12,980 nucleotides of DNA from Fusobacterium sp. (GCA_020024915.1 JAHHSZ010000051.1:1-12980); one strand, 5' to 3'; positions 1 through 7,941 are shown, counted from the first letter of the stretch. Notes: a model not told the origin generated them from the sequence alone. Translations and numbers: made by a program.

Positions 1-29
1 TAAGCAGCACATACTCTTTTAATTTCCAT
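1..29 (-). CDS. Start of a further gene, truncated by the window edge
   Basis: An ATG at 29-27 on the minus strand opens a frame reading MEIKRVCAA before the window ends; the next codon begins TA, so it is Tyr or a stop. A strong Shine-Dalgarno sequence (AGGGAGG, 43-37) sits 7 bases upstream, which is the main evidence that this is a real start. It lies just past the terminator that closes the preceding gene, so it probably has its own promoter or depends on read-through. Nine residues cannot identify a protein. The opening loosely resembles the N-terminus of flavodoxin-like/EFR1-type proteins, which would fit the electron needs of HgdC, but that is a guess. Confidence 0.6.
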
Positions 30-36
30 TTTAATT

Positions 37-43
37 CCTCCCT
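37..43 (-). promoter_or_regulatory. Ribosome binding site of the edge-truncated gene
   Basis: AGGGAGG on the minus strand, 7 bases before the ATG at 29. It is close to consensus and decides the start of the partial gene at the left edge. Confidence 0.65.
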
Positions 44-51
44 AAACATTT

Positions 52-83
52 TAATAAAAAAAGGCTATTAAAAAATAGCCTTT
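52..83 (-). terminator. Intrinsic terminator after the leucine-rich-repeat gene
   Basis: On the minus strand a perfect 10-bp stem (AAAGGCTATT / AATAGCCTTT, + strand 60-83) with a TTTT loop is followed by a T-rich run (TTTTATT). It lies 7 bases past the stop codon of the leucine-rich-repeat gene. This is the first canonical terminator after hgdB, so it is the likely 3' end of the operon transcript. On the opposite strand the stem is also followed by T-rich sequence, but no plus-strand gene ends here. Confidence 0.8.
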
Positions 84-90
84 CTTACAA

Positions 91-681
91 CTATTTTATT
101 TCAGTTGTCTCGTCAAAAGCTTTTGAATGCAATTTTTCTAACGTCTTTGGAATTTTAACTTCTGAAATACTATTTTTACAAAATGCATACATATTAAGTT
201 TTTTTAAACTTTCAGGTAATTCTATTTTTGTTAAATTATTTTTATAGAATGCCGATGCTTCAATACTCTCTAATGATTTAGGTAAATTTATTTCTGTCAA
301 CTTATTTAATGCAAACGCACTTGGTTCTATTCTTTTTAATTTATCTCCAAATTCAATTTTTTTAAGCTTATTTCTGTAAAAGGCAAATCCTTCTATTTCA
401 ATCAATGCTGATGGTAATTTTATCTCTTCTAAGTTACAAACACCAAAAGCATCATATCCAATATATTCTACTGTATCTGGAATTACAACTGAAGTCAATT
501 TTCGGCGATAAAAAGCATTATCTCCAATTACTGTGATTATCTCTCCAGTTGGTGATTTTTCAGGAATAACCATATCTGTAAATTCCTGCTCTTTAACTTT
601 TTGTTTTCCTTTAGCTGTCATTCCCTTTAATTTATGTCCATCAAATATAAAGTCATCATTTTCCCAAATATTATTCATCAT
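91..681 (-). CDS. Small BspA-type leucine-rich-repeat protein
   Basis: A 196-residue protein built almost entirely of BspA-like (LRR_5 type) repeats. An Ala-Phe pair recurs at residues 56, 78, 100, 122, 144, 166 and 188, an exact period of 22, with the unit pattern AF..N.L..I.LP.SL..I. Residues 1-50 form the lead-in often seen in this family (FDGHKLKGMTAKGKQK, then a VIP strand). There is no signal peptide, membrane segment, LPXTG or lipobox, so it is probably cytosolic, unlike the surface proteins that made the family known. The first Met is preferred because AAGGAG (695-690) lies 8 bases before it. It follows hgdB by 16 bases and precedes a terminator, so it appears to be the last gene of the glutamate-fermentation operon. 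Such repeats usually bind proteins; its actual partner and role are unknown. Confidence 0.85.
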   Translation of the reverse strand: MMNNIWENDDFIFDGHKLKGMTAKGKQKVKEQEFTDMVIPEKSPTGEIITVIGDNAFYRRKLTSVVIPDTVEYIGYDAFGVCNLEEIKLPSALIEIEGFAFYRNKLKKIEFGDKLKRIEPSAFALNKLTEINLPKSLESIEASAFYKNNLTKIELPESLKKLNMYAFCKNSISEVKIPKTLEKLHSKAFDETTEIK

Positions 682-697
682 TTACAACACTCCTTTT

Positions 698-1843
698 TTA
701 CATTTTATTTAACTGTACTATCTCATTAAAAGTTTCAAGTTGTGTTTTAACTTGTCCAAAGTCCTCCATTTGTTGGTCATATCCCATTTTAATTAAAGGA
801 AGGTTTTCTTTTTCAAACTCTTGTTTTAATGATGGAAACTCCATCTCTTCAGTATCATTAAAGTTCATCATAAATAATAAACAGCCATCTGCATTATTTT
901 CTTTTACCAGATTTACAACGTATCTAGGTCTTTTAAAAATATCTGGGTCATACAATAGAGGATCTTCATCCATTCTTGCAAACTGGTCAGCTAATGCTAA
1001 CATTGGATCTTCTATTGTTATATCTATATCTATTTTCAAACCTCTTGATTCATGAGCAACATCATCAGCTACTATGCAAATCTTGAAATCATCAAATAAT
1101 TTTAATAAACTGTCATTGTCAGTTATAATTCCACTTGTTACAACACGCATTCCATCCCATGCTTCTTCTGGTAACTCTTCTAACTTATCATTTAACTCTT
1201 TAAGAAGTTTTGTATGTTCATCTTTTAACATGAAATATGAAGCTTTCAATATTAAACATCTATCTGAAGCTTTTATTGTTTGTGGATGATCAGCTGCTAG
1301 CTTTATAAATCTTCTCTTTTCAGCTCTATTTTCATTATATATCTCAAAAGCATTTCTTAAGGCTTCATCTTTTATTCTAACATCACAGATTTTTTCTAAT
1401 TCTTCCTTGGCTTTTTTGAAAATCTTAGCATTATATTTTTTTCCAAAATCTTCTTTTCTATGTTGTCCATGATTCAGGAATATCATAGGAATCTTTCTTC
1501 CAACACTTACTTTGTAGTTTTGAGATAATGGTCTTAATGTATCATCTAATGTAGTTAACATACATGCTGATAATCCATTCAAAGTCCCATCTAATCCCAT
1601 TTCTAAACATCTTAATGCGAGTGAATAATAAAAAGTTGGAAAATACTCTTTAGCTTTTTCAATCGGACCTTTTCCTCCCCAAACTCCAAATGGAACCATT
1701 CCACCAGCATAAATTATCTCTTCAGGAGCATAGAATGGAAATACTCCTACTGCTTTCTTACCTTGAGCAAGGTATTCATCAAGTTGTTTTCTTGGGTTGT
1801 TTGCAACCTCTCTTAATCTATCAATTAACTCCCTTATCTCCAT
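698..1843 (-). CDS. hgdB: 2-Hydroxyglutaryl-CoA dehydratase, beta subunit
   Basis: Smaller subunit (381 residues) of the cytosolic dehydratase converting (R)-2-hydroxyglutaryl-CoA to glutaconyl-CoA. The family uses a [4Fe-4S] cluster and a substrate ketyl radical started by one electron injected by HgdC. Visible family features are the N-terminal segment GVFPFYAPEEIIYAGGMVPFG (residues 33-53), Cys79 and Cys94 as candidate cluster ligands, the ITDNDSLLKLFDD segment near residue 240, and the C-terminal DGCLLFMMNFNDTEEMEFP region. Length matches the family. Its ATG is one base past the hgdA stop, and its Shine-Dalgarno is made from the GAG codons ending hgdA, implying translational coupling. HgdB-like subunits also occur in lactoyl-, phenyllactoyl- and 2-hydroxyisocaproyl-CoA dehydratases; the glutamate substrate is inferred from the neighbouring gctAB and gcdABCD. 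No defect seen. Confidence 0.95.
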   Translation of the reverse strand: MEIRELIDRLREVANNPRKQLDEYLAQGKKAVGVFPFYAPEEIIYAGGMVPFGVWGGKGPIEKAKEYFPTFYYSLALRCLEMGLDGTLNGLSACMLTTLDDTLRPLSQNYKVSVGRKIPMIFLNHGQHRKEDFGKKYNAKIFKKAKEELEKICDVRIKDEALRNAFEIYNENRAEKRRFIKLAADHPQTIKASDRCLILKASYFMLKDEHTKLLKELNDKLEELPEEAWDGMRVVTSGIITDNDSLLKLFDDFKICIVADDVAHESRGLKIDIDITIEDPMLALADQFARMDEDPLLYDPDIFKRPRYVVNLVKENNADGCLLFMMNFNDTEEMEFPSLKQEFEKENLPLIKMGYDQQMEDFGQVKTQLETFNEIVQLNKM

Positions 1844-1844
1844 T

Positions 1845-3182
1845 TTACTCCTCCTCTAAAGTTGATTTAGACCAATCAGTTTCAGTTGTATTGTCAAAGT
1901 TTGTATATACTTCTTCTCCATTAGCTAGTCTAATCTCTTTTCTTTCGTCCATTATTTCAACTAGTCCCTGTACTCTAGTCTTATACTGTTCTGTTGAGAA
2001 GTTTCTTTCATCAGCCTGGTCCCCATCAAAGTGAACTACAGGAATTTTTAAGTCTTCCTTCCATCTTCTTTCGATCTCTGGCATAGCTCCACTCCATGGT
2101 TTACAGCTACGATTGTAGTTTACTAGAGCTCCTGAAATTCCATTTTGTTTTGCCATTGTCTCTCTCCATTCTACCCCAGTTTCAATACAAACTGAGCAAG
2201 GTGCCTTACAATATGCTGCTGCCATCTCTTCAATACTATTGTATACGAAGCCAAATGCTGGTGCATAAACTACAGCTGTTACGTTTACTCCATTATTTTT
2301 TAATGGCTCATATAGTGAACGAAGCCCTGGCCAACAAGGGATTCCTTCAAATAATATTCTATGCTCTTCTGGATATTCCCAAGTTGATGTTCCTTCCTTT
2401 ATTGACTGTTCAAACTCTTCTGCTAATAATTCAAATCCTTTAGCAGCTTCTACATCACATCTTGCAGCAACAATATCAGCCATATGGTTGAATAAATCAA
2501 ATCCACTTAATGGAGAAGGTTTACATCCCATGTAAGAACATGACTTTAACCATGCTTTAGCGGTTCTATTTGCTATTGCACAAGCGTCTTCAAATTTTTT
2601 CTCATCAAATTTTTTACCTGTTAGTTCTTCTAATTGTTTTATAGCATAATTAAATTGCCCCATTAAATATTCTACTTTTTCTTCTGGTGTATCAATAGTA
2701 TTAGAAAAAGGAATATCTATCATAATCATTGGAATATTATGCATTCTAGCAATATTCTCATACCATTTAGTCATCATATTACAGATGTTGTTACAACAAA
2801 GCACAAAATCTGGTTGTGGCATTCTTCTAGCATCAGTAGGTTCTCCAGCTGCATATGCTAAATTTATTCTTGCATATCCACAAATATCATTATCATACCC
2901 CATATCCTCTGCTGCTTGACATAATCTTAAACCATCTTTTTTTGCAGCAGCTGAAGCAGCATGATTTTCTGGATATACAACATTTAAATCAAAAGCTTTT
3001 GCAAGTTCAATAGGAAATTTAGAAGAACTCCAACCTACTAATTTTCCTTCTTTTTTAGCTTTCCAAGCATCTGCATATACTTTATCAACTACTCCTCTTA
3101 ATACATCAGCAGCCGGTTTATGTCCTTCAACCGGTCTTGGTTTTTTATTAGGCAATTTTTCTATTTTTTTCTCGGCCATCAT
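1845..3182 (-). CDS. hgdA: 2-Hydroxyglutaryl-CoA dehydratase, alpha subunit
   Basis: Larger subunit (444-445 residues) of the radical dehydratase that pairs with HgdB. Strong family blocks: GWSSSKFPIELAKAFDLNVV (50-69), YPENHAA (70-76), NDICGYARINLAYAAG (98-113, with Cys101), DFVLCCNNICNMMTKWYE (125-142, Cys129, 130 and 134), and NRSCKPWSGAMPEIERRW (357-374, Cys360). Cys101, the 129-134 group and Cys360 are candidate ligands or active-site cysteines; I cannot assign them individually. The protein begins Met-Met. The Shine-Dalgarno AGGAGGT (3191-3185) is only 2 bases from the first ATG but 5-6 from the second, so the true start is probably 3179. A 109-base gap with a strong hairpin separates it from hgdC, while hgdB follows one base after its stop. 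The alpha/beta pair acts in the cytosol with the HgdC dimer and a reduced ferredoxin or flavodoxin. Confidence 0.95.
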   Translation of the reverse strand: MMAEKKIEKLPNKKPRPVEGHKPAADVLRGVVDKVYADAWKAKKEGKLVGWSSSKFPIELAKAFDLNVVYPENHAASAAAKKDGLRLCQAAEDMGYDNDICGYARINLAYAAGEPTDARRMPQPDFVLCCNNICNMMTKWYENIARMHNIPMIMIDIPFSNTIDTPEEKVEYLMGQFNYAIKQLEELTGKKFDEKKFEDACAIANRTAKAWLKSCSYMGCKPSPLSGFDLFNHMADIVAARCDVEAAKGFELLAEEFEQSIKEGTSTWEYPEEHRILFEGIPCWPGLRSLYEPLKNNGVNVTAVVYAPAFGFVYNSIEEMAAAYCKAPCSVCIETGVEWRETMAKQNGISGALVNYNRSCKPWSGAMPEIERRWKEDLKIPVVHFDGDQADERNFSTEQYKTRVQGLVEIMDERKEIRLANGEEVYTNFDNTTETDWSKSTLEEE

Positions 3183-3184
3183 AT

Positions 3185-3191
3185 ACCTCCT
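3185..3191 (-). promoter_or_regulatory. Ribosome binding site of hgdA that favours the second Met
   Basis: AGGAGGT on the minus strand ends 2 bases before the first ATG (3182) and 5 bases before the second (3179). The spacing favours initiation at the second codon and a 444-residue HgdA. Confidence 0.6.
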
Positions 3192-3237
3192 ACTTTCTTA
3201 TAAAGTTTAATTTGCTCATAATCTAACTTAAATTAAG

Positions 3238-3283
3238 AAAATGAAATGGGGTTGTTGCTTTTTTACAACACCCCTTTCATTTT
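3238..3283 (-). terminator. Strong hairpin between hgdC and hgdA (terminator or attenuator)
   Basis: A long inverted repeat starting 8 bases past the hgdC stop: AAAATGAAA (3238-3246) pairs with TTTCATTTT (3275-3283), GGGGT (3248-3252) with ACCCC (3270-3274), and GTTG (3254-3257) with CAAC (3266-3269). That is about 18 bp with two single-base bulges and an 8-base loop. On the minus strand the descending arm ends in T-rich sequence (TTTCATTTTCTTAATTT), as in an intrinsic terminator with an A-tract before it. It divides the cluster into a regulator-to-hgdC part and an hgdAB-LRR part. Full termination would require a promoter between 3237 and 3192; I see none that is convincing. It may instead be a partial terminator or an mRNA processing/stability element. 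Confidence 0.7.
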
Positions 3284-3291
3284 TAGTTTTT

Positions 3292-4077
3292 TTACTTATT
3301 ACATTTTTGATAAGCAAAAAGTGCTGCACCTACTGCTCCATTCAATTGACAATATTCACTAGTATGAATAGTATGACCAATATTTTTTTCTAATGCTCTA
3401 ATCATTCCTTTATTTAAAGCTACTCCTCCAGTCATTATAACTTCATCTTTTATTCCTACCCTTTTTGCCAAACTTCCAACTCTACTTGCAATTGCAGTAT
3501 GTATTCCCCTTACTATATCGCTTATTTTTGTTCCTTTTGCCAATTGAGAAATTACTTCTGATTCAGCAAAAACTGTACATGTAGAACTTATTGTAATCTC
3601 TTGTGTAGATTGTTCATCTAATACTTCTAAATCATCAATTTCTATTTCTAGTACTTTAGCTATTACATCTAAAAATCTACCTGTTCCAGCTGCACATTTA
3701 TCATTCATCACAAAATTCTCAAGCATTCCATTTTCTCCTAATTTCAGTGCTTTTGAATCCTGTCCACCTATATCAATTATGGTCCTTACTTTTGGGAAGA
3801 AAAAATGTGCTCCCTTGGCATGACAAGATAGTTCTGACATCTGTAATGGGACTTCTTCTAACATATGTCTTCCATATCCAGTTGCAATCGCTCCGTCTAA
3901 TTCAGAAACTGCAGTAAATCCCGCTTCCTCTAAAGCTTGTTTTATAGCCCTAGCTGGACCAGAAGTTCCAGTTCCTACAGAAATAACAGATTTTCCTACT
4001 ATCTCTTTACCATCTTTTAATATTACACATTTAGAAGCAGTTGATCCCACATCTATTCCCATTGTAAATATACTCAT
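3292..4077 (-). CDS. hgdC: 2-Hydroxyglutaryl-CoA dehydratase activator (archerase)
   Basis: Cytosolic ATPase of the ASKHA (actin/hexokinase/Hsp70) fold. As a homodimer holding one [4Fe-4S] cluster it hydrolyses ATP to drive a low-potential electron from ferredoxin or flavodoxin into HgdAB. Visible motifs: phosphate-1 loop GIDVGSTASK (7-16), phosphate-2 IDIGGQDSK (101-109), the cluster-binding cysteines Cys128 in NDKCAAGTGRF and Cys167 in SSTCTVFAESEVIS, and the adenosine motif GGVALNKG (217-224). These form the helix-cluster-helix arrangement known from the Acidaminococcus enzyme. Its 261 residues match the family, and no key residue is missing. It follows gltS by 38 bases behind a modest ribosome site (AAAGGAAA) and is separated from its dehydratase by a hairpin. 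BadF/BcrA/D-type activators are relatives, but size and context favour HgdC. Confidence 0.96.
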   Translation of the reverse strand: MSIFTMGIDVGSTASKCVILKDGKEIVGKSVISVGTGTSGPARAIKQALEEAGFTAVSELDGAIATGYGRHMLEEVPLQMSELSCHAKGAHFFFPKVRTIIDIGGQDSKALKLGENGMLENFVMNDKCAAGTGRFLDVIAKVLEIEIDDLEVLDEQSTQEITISSTCTVFAESEVISQLAKGTKISDIVRGIHTAIASRVGSLAKRVGIKDEVIMTGGVALNKGMIRALEKNIGHTIHTSEYCQLNGAVGAALFAYQKCNK

Positions 4078-4115
4078 TTTACTTTTCCTTTCTTTCTAAA
4101 ATCCTATCCAGTAAG

Positions 4116-5330
4116 TTATAACATTTCTTTTGCCATATTTAAAAATTTAGTAATAATTATTGCATTTGATATATTACTTATAAACCCTCCTATTACAGGT
4201 ACAACAAAAAACGCCAATTTTGAATATCTATATTTTGAACAAACAGTTTGCATAGTTGTCATTGAAACTGGAACTGCTCCTAATCCAAATCCAACATTTC
4301 CAACTGCCATTATAGCTGCATCATAATTTCTTCCCAGTAAATTAAATGTTACAAAATAACAGAAGATTAATATGAATAAAACCTGTGCTATCAATAACAC
4401 AAACAGCGGTCCACCTAAGTCTGCTAATTGCCATAATTTCATTGTTATAATTGACATCGCAACAAACAAGCCTAATGAAAATTCTCCAACTATATCAATT
4501 GCCTCGTACAACATATCATGATTCTCTTTTTTTAAATCATAAAATAATCTTATTAATATTCCACCAAACATACAACTTACATGAATTGGAAATTTAAATC
4601 CTATATTTTTCAAAGCTATAGTTAATACTTGTCCAATTCCTAAAGCTATACACATTAAAAACATTGCTGTTACAACACTGTTTTTATCTACTTTTAATCC
4701 AACACTAGGTTGTTCTAATGTTTCTAAATTTTCAACTGTTTCATATTCTTCTAACTTATGTCTTTTAATCATAAAATTTCCAAATGGTCCACCTATTATA
4801 CATCCAGCTATAAGTCCAAATGTAGCTGAAGCAATTGCTACTTCCATTGCAGCACCAGCTCCTGCTTGGACTGCAATTGGTGCAAAAGCTGCAGCATTTC
4901 CGTGTCCACCAGTCATTGGTATACTTCCAGTCATCATAGAAATAAGTGGGTTCACATTCATCATTTTACCAACCAATAATGCAATTGTATTCTGACAAGC
5001 TGCCAATACTGCTGCAATTCCAGCAAAAATTACAACTAACTTTCCGCCTTTTTTCAACAATGACAAACTTGCTGCTGCTCCACTTGCTGCAAAGAAAATA
5101 CAATAAAATAATGTATTTACAACTTTATAATCAAATCTTAATTCCACAATATTAGCATAATATAGTCCCAATGATACAAATGCAAAAACTGTTCCTCCAA
5201 CCACTGATGCTGGTAAACAATATTTTTTTAATATTGGAAAAATTTTTCTTAATTTTTCTCCCAAAAATATAGCCAATACTGCTAATGCCAATGTTTCAAA
5301 CATATTTATATCTAATATTACTTTTGCCAT
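4116..5330 (-). CDS. gltS: Sodium/glutamate symporter
   Basis: Inner-membrane Na+-coupled glutamate carrier of the ESS (GltS) family; 404 residues, near the usual ~400. Hydrophobic segments occur throughout, in two halves separated by a polar stretch at about 187-217. Each half carries a family signature: GSIPMTGGHGNAAAFAP (135-151), resembling the conserved GGHGT block, and GNVGFGLGAVPVSMTTMQ (344-361), a re-entrant-loop-type segment. The ATG follows GAGGTAAC closely, and only 13 bases separate it from gcdA. Its place inside the pathway operon fits a role supplying the fermentation substrate. The Na+ gradient it uses is the one made by the co-encoded GcdABCD pump. Specificity for glutamate rather than another dicarboxylate is inferred from family and context. 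Confidence 0.93.
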   Translation of the reverse strand: MAKVILDINMFETLALAVLAIFLGEKLRKIFPILKKYCLPASVVGGTVFAFVSLGLYYANIVELRFDYKVVNTLFYCIFFAASGAAASLSLLKKGGKLVVIFAGIAAVLAACQNTIALLVGKMMNVNPLISMMTGSIPMTGGHGNAAAFAPIAVQAGAGAAMEVAIASATFGLIAGCIIGGPFGNFMIKRHKLEEYETVENLETLEQPSVGLKVDKNSVVTAMFLMCIALGIGQVLTIALKNIGFKFPIHVSCMFGGILIRLFYDLKKENHDMLYEAIDIVGEFSLGLFVAMSIITMKLWQLADLGGPLFVLLIAQVLFILIFCYFVTFNLLGRNYDAAIMAVGNVGFGLGAVPVSMTTMQTVCSKYRYSKLAFFVVPVIGGFISNISNAIIITKFLNMAKEML

Positions 5331-5343
5331 TTGTTACCTCATA

Positions 5344-7101
5344 TTATTTTTTAAAAAAAGTCTCAAATTCTTTGATAGCCCTTGGTAAAAGCATTTGGTG
5401 AAATGCACAAATAGATTTTGGATTTTGATAAGCTGAATTTATGAAGGCGATCATATAATTACGCATATCATATAGATCAACTATTTCATCAACCATTCCT
5501 GTAGTAGCACAATAGCTAGGTGTTGACTTCTCTTTGTACTCATCTATTAGTTTATTCATCTTGTCGATAATTGGTTGTAAATCGTTTCCTGCTTGCTTTT
5601 CTTTAACTAATCTTCTTGAATACATAGCAGTTGCAGCTGTTTCTCCATTCATAACATTTATCTCAGTTGCTGCAGTTCCTAAAGAGAAAGCATTAGTATC
5701 ATTTCCTTGTGGTCCTCCTAATACATAGTGAGCTGCTGCTGTTCCTTTTCTTAATGTAATTTCCATTTGAGGTACATTTGAATTTTGAATAGAATAGATT
5801 AATGATTGCCCTAATCCCAATAATTCTGCTTTTTCAGCATCATTTCCTACATCTATCCCTGTTGTATCTTGCAACCAAATTATTGGAAGTCTATCTCTTC
5901 CACAAAGAGTTACAAATTCATTCATTTTTACAAGTCCTTGTCTGTAAAGCTTTCCTCCTATCCCAGCACTATTTTCTTTGTATTCAGGGTAGTTCATTAA
6001 TAACCCTTGAGCATTTGCAACTACTCCAACTAATAATCCGTCAACTTTAGCAAGTCCTGTTACAACCTCTGGACCATATCCTTTTTTATACTCACTAAAT
6101 TCGCTGTTATCTACTAATCTTCCGATTACATCATAGATGTCATAAATTCTTTTTTGGTTCATTGGAACAATTGAGTATAAATCCATAGGATCTAGTGCTG
6201 GTTCTTTTGGTTCATCAACTCTAAAGAATTCTAAATCATAAGCTGGTAAGAAATCCATATATTTTCTAATTCCATCTAATACTCCACATTCATCACTGTA
6301 AACTTCTCTAAAGAATCCAGTTTGATTATAGTGAATTGACACTGTTCCTGGAACTTCACTTCCTTTACTTTTTATAGTAGCATCAATTATTTGCTCTGCT
6401 CCTTCTTGATCAATAAATCCTTTAGGATTCATTCCACCAACAATTCCAGCTCCTCCAACTGCCATATTTGCATCTTTGTGAGCAACTAAAATTGTAGGAC
6501 TGATACTGTGATATCCTCCACCAGCTGGGTTAGTTCCGAATATTCCAACTATTACTGGAATTCCTAATTGTTGTAATTGAGCATTTCTATAGAATGGAGT
6601 TCCTCCACCTCTTCTGTTTGCATAAACTTTTTCTTGCTCATCTAGCTTAACTCCACTACAGTTTAATACATATACTAGAGGTATACCTAAAGTTTTAGCT
6701 GTATCTGATGCTCTTAATAAGTCATCAGCTTGTCCTGCAACCCAAGCTCCAACTATTTTTTTATTATCTGAAGCTACAATCATAGCCCATTTCCCTTTTA
6801 TTCTTCCTAGACCTTTTACTATTCCAGTTCCAGTAGAAAAATCTTGTGGATTATATAAACTATTTAATTCACAAAAAGTTCCTTCATCTACTAAATTAGC
6901 AATTCTTTCTAAAGCAGTCAGTTGATTTTTAGCAGTAATTTTTTCATCTGGAGTTCCTGCAGCATGCATTTCATCTCTTAATTTTTTTATTTCTGCTTCT
7001 ACTTCTTTAACTAATTTTTGGTTCTCTTCATCTATTTTCTTTAAACCTTTTCCAACTTGTTTCATATTTTGAAAATATTTTGGCATTGAATAATTTCCCA
7101 T
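5344..7101 (-). CDS. gcdA: Glutaconyl-CoA decarboxylase, alpha (carboxyltransferase) subunit
   Basis: Cytosolic-face subunit that moves the carboxyl group of glutaconyl-CoA onto the biotin of GcdC, giving crotonyl-CoA. It has the tandem crotonase-fold carboxyltransferase layout. The N-half includes a probable coiled segment (about 18-46), GVKLDEQEKVYANRRGGGTPF (150-170), and the glycine-rich NPAGGGYHSISP and MAVGGAGIVGG blocks (191-223). The C-half includes WLQDTTGIDVGNDAEKAELLG and HYVLGGPQGNDTNAFSLGTA. Its 585 residues agree with the Acidaminococcus-type GcdA. It lies 40 bases after gctB and 13 before gltS, with an AAGGAG ribosome site. The other decarboxylase genes (gcdDCB) are upstream, beyond gctAB. 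Propionyl- or methylmalonyl-CoA carboxyltransferases are related, but length and neighbours point to glutaconyl-CoA. Confidence 0.95.
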   Translation of the reverse strand: MGNYSMPKYFQNMKQVGKGLKKIDEENQKLVKEVEAEIKKLRDEMHAAGTPDEKITAKNQLTALERIANLVDEGTFCELNSLYNPQDFSTGTGIVKGLGRIKGKWAMIVASDNKKIVGAWVAGQADDLLRASDTAKTLGIPLVYVLNCSGVKLDEQEKVYANRRGGGTPFYRNAQLQQLGIPVIVGIFGTNPAGGGYHSISPTILVAHKDANMAVGGAGIVGGMNPKGFIDQEGAEQIIDATIKSKGSEVPGTVSIHYNQTGFFREVYSDECGVLDGIRKYMDFLPAYDLEFFRVDEPKEPALDPMDLYSIVPMNQKRIYDIYDVIGRLVDNSEFSEYKKGYGPEVVTGLAKVDGLLVGVVANAQGLLMNYPEYKENSAGIGGKLYRQGLVKMNEFVTLCGRDRLPIIWLQDTTGIDVGNDAEKAELLGLGQSLIYSIQNSNVPQMEITLRKGTAAAHYVLGGPQGNDTNAFSLGTAATEINVMNGETAATAMYSRRLVKEKQAGNDLQPIIDKMNKLIDEYKEKSTPSYCATTGMVDEIVDLYDMRNYMIAFINSAYQNPKSICAFHQMLLPRAIKEFETFFKK

Positions 7102-7141
7102 ATATTTCTCCTTTTCATCTATCGATTATAATTTGATATTC

Positions 7142-7939
7142 TTAGTCTTCTTTTGGAACTTTTATAAATGCTTGTCCTGGGTCTATTTCTTCTCTTATCA
7201 TTTTTATAACTTCCTCACTTGGTGCTTCTAGCAATACTGCTCTTGATACATCTATATCAAACCCTGTATTTTCAATAACATCTTCTGGTGATGAAGTTGG
7301 ATAATATCCTGCAAGATACATTCTCTTAGTATCTTTATCAAATTTTAAAATTCCTCTATCTGTAACAACTGCTATTGGTCCTCTATTTCCTGGTAGTCCT
7401 AATTTTTCTCTTCCTCCAGGTCCATCTCCCCATCCTACACTTGTAACATAGTCAATTTTTTCAATAAATCTTCTTTTCTCATGTTGCATCATAAGTACTG
7501 TGTTTGAATAAGTAGCTATTCCATTAGCTCCACCTGATCCAGTAAATCTTGTTTTAGGTGAGTAATAATCACCTATGCAAGTAGAGTTCACATTTCCATA
7601 TGGATCTATTTGAGCTCCACCAATGAAAGCAATCATTCTATCATTATTATTTAACCATTCATTAGTTTCAAATCCAATAAATCTTACATTTGGCCATTGA
7701 ACTGCACAATGTTCCATTAAACGATCATCTCCAACACTTCTAGGTACCTCTATTGGACTACAATCCATAAGACCACTCTCAACTATTAATTTACAGTTAG
7801 GAGCAAATATTCTCTTTGCTAATGAAGCTCCTATTAATGGTAATCCTGTTCCTACTATAACAATCTGTCCATCTTCTATGGTTTTTGCAATTGTTATTGC
7901 CTGCATCTCTTTATTTGTATAATTTTTATAATTTGCCAT
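7142..7939 (-). CDS. gctB: Glutaconate CoA-transferase, subunit B
   Basis: Catalytic small subunit (265 residues) of the family I CoA-transferase that moves CoA from acetyl-CoA (or glutaconyl-CoA) to (R)-2-hydroxyglutarate. Glu54, in LIVESGLMDCSP (51-62), occupies the position of the catalytic glutamate described for the Acidaminococcus beta subunit, which forms the glutamyl-CoA thioester. Other family blocks are FIGGAQIDPYGNVNST (105-120), GSGGANGIATYS (134-145) and SVGWGDGPGGREKLGLPG (167-184). Only 2 bases separate its ATG from the gctA stop, and its ribosome site (AAAGGAGGA) lies inside the end of gctA, implying coupled translation of the two subunits. Cytosolic. No irregularity seen. Confidence 0.95.
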   Translation of the reverse strand: MANYKNYTNKEMQAITIAKTIEDGQIVIVGTGLPLIGASLAKRIFAPNCKLIVESGLMDCSPIEVPRSVGDDRLMEHCAVQWPNVRFIGFETNEWLNNNDRMIAFIGGAQIDPYGNVNSTCIGDYYSPKTRFTGSGGANGIATYSNTVLMMQHEKRRFIEKIDYVTSVGWGDGPGGREKLGLPGNRGPIAVVTDRGILKFDKDTKRMYLAGYYPTSSPEDVIENTGFDIDVSRAVLLEAPSEEVIKMIREEIDPGQAFIKVPKED

Positions 7940-7941
7940 TT

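Noticed and set aside
114..520. Regular 66-base spacing of similar DNA segments inside the leucine-rich-repeat gene
   Set aside because: The period is exactly 22 codons and follows the protein repeat, and the segments are diverged at the DNA level. It is a coding repeat, not a CRISPR array or a tandem DNA element.
1074..2443. Plus-strand open frames at 1074-1289, 1690-2034 and 2096-2443, and similar ones at 4946-5155, 5534-5728, 5802-6050 and 11531-11728
   Set aside because: They lie antisense inside strongly recognisable genes, have no sensible ribosome site or domain, and look like random Leu/Ser-rich translations of AT-rich DNA.
7125..7130. Perfect TATAAT on the minus strand in the gctB-gcdA gap
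   Set aside because: No recognisable -35 element lies 15-19 bases upstream, and a match to TATAAT is expected often in such AT-rich sequence. I do not call an internal promoter.
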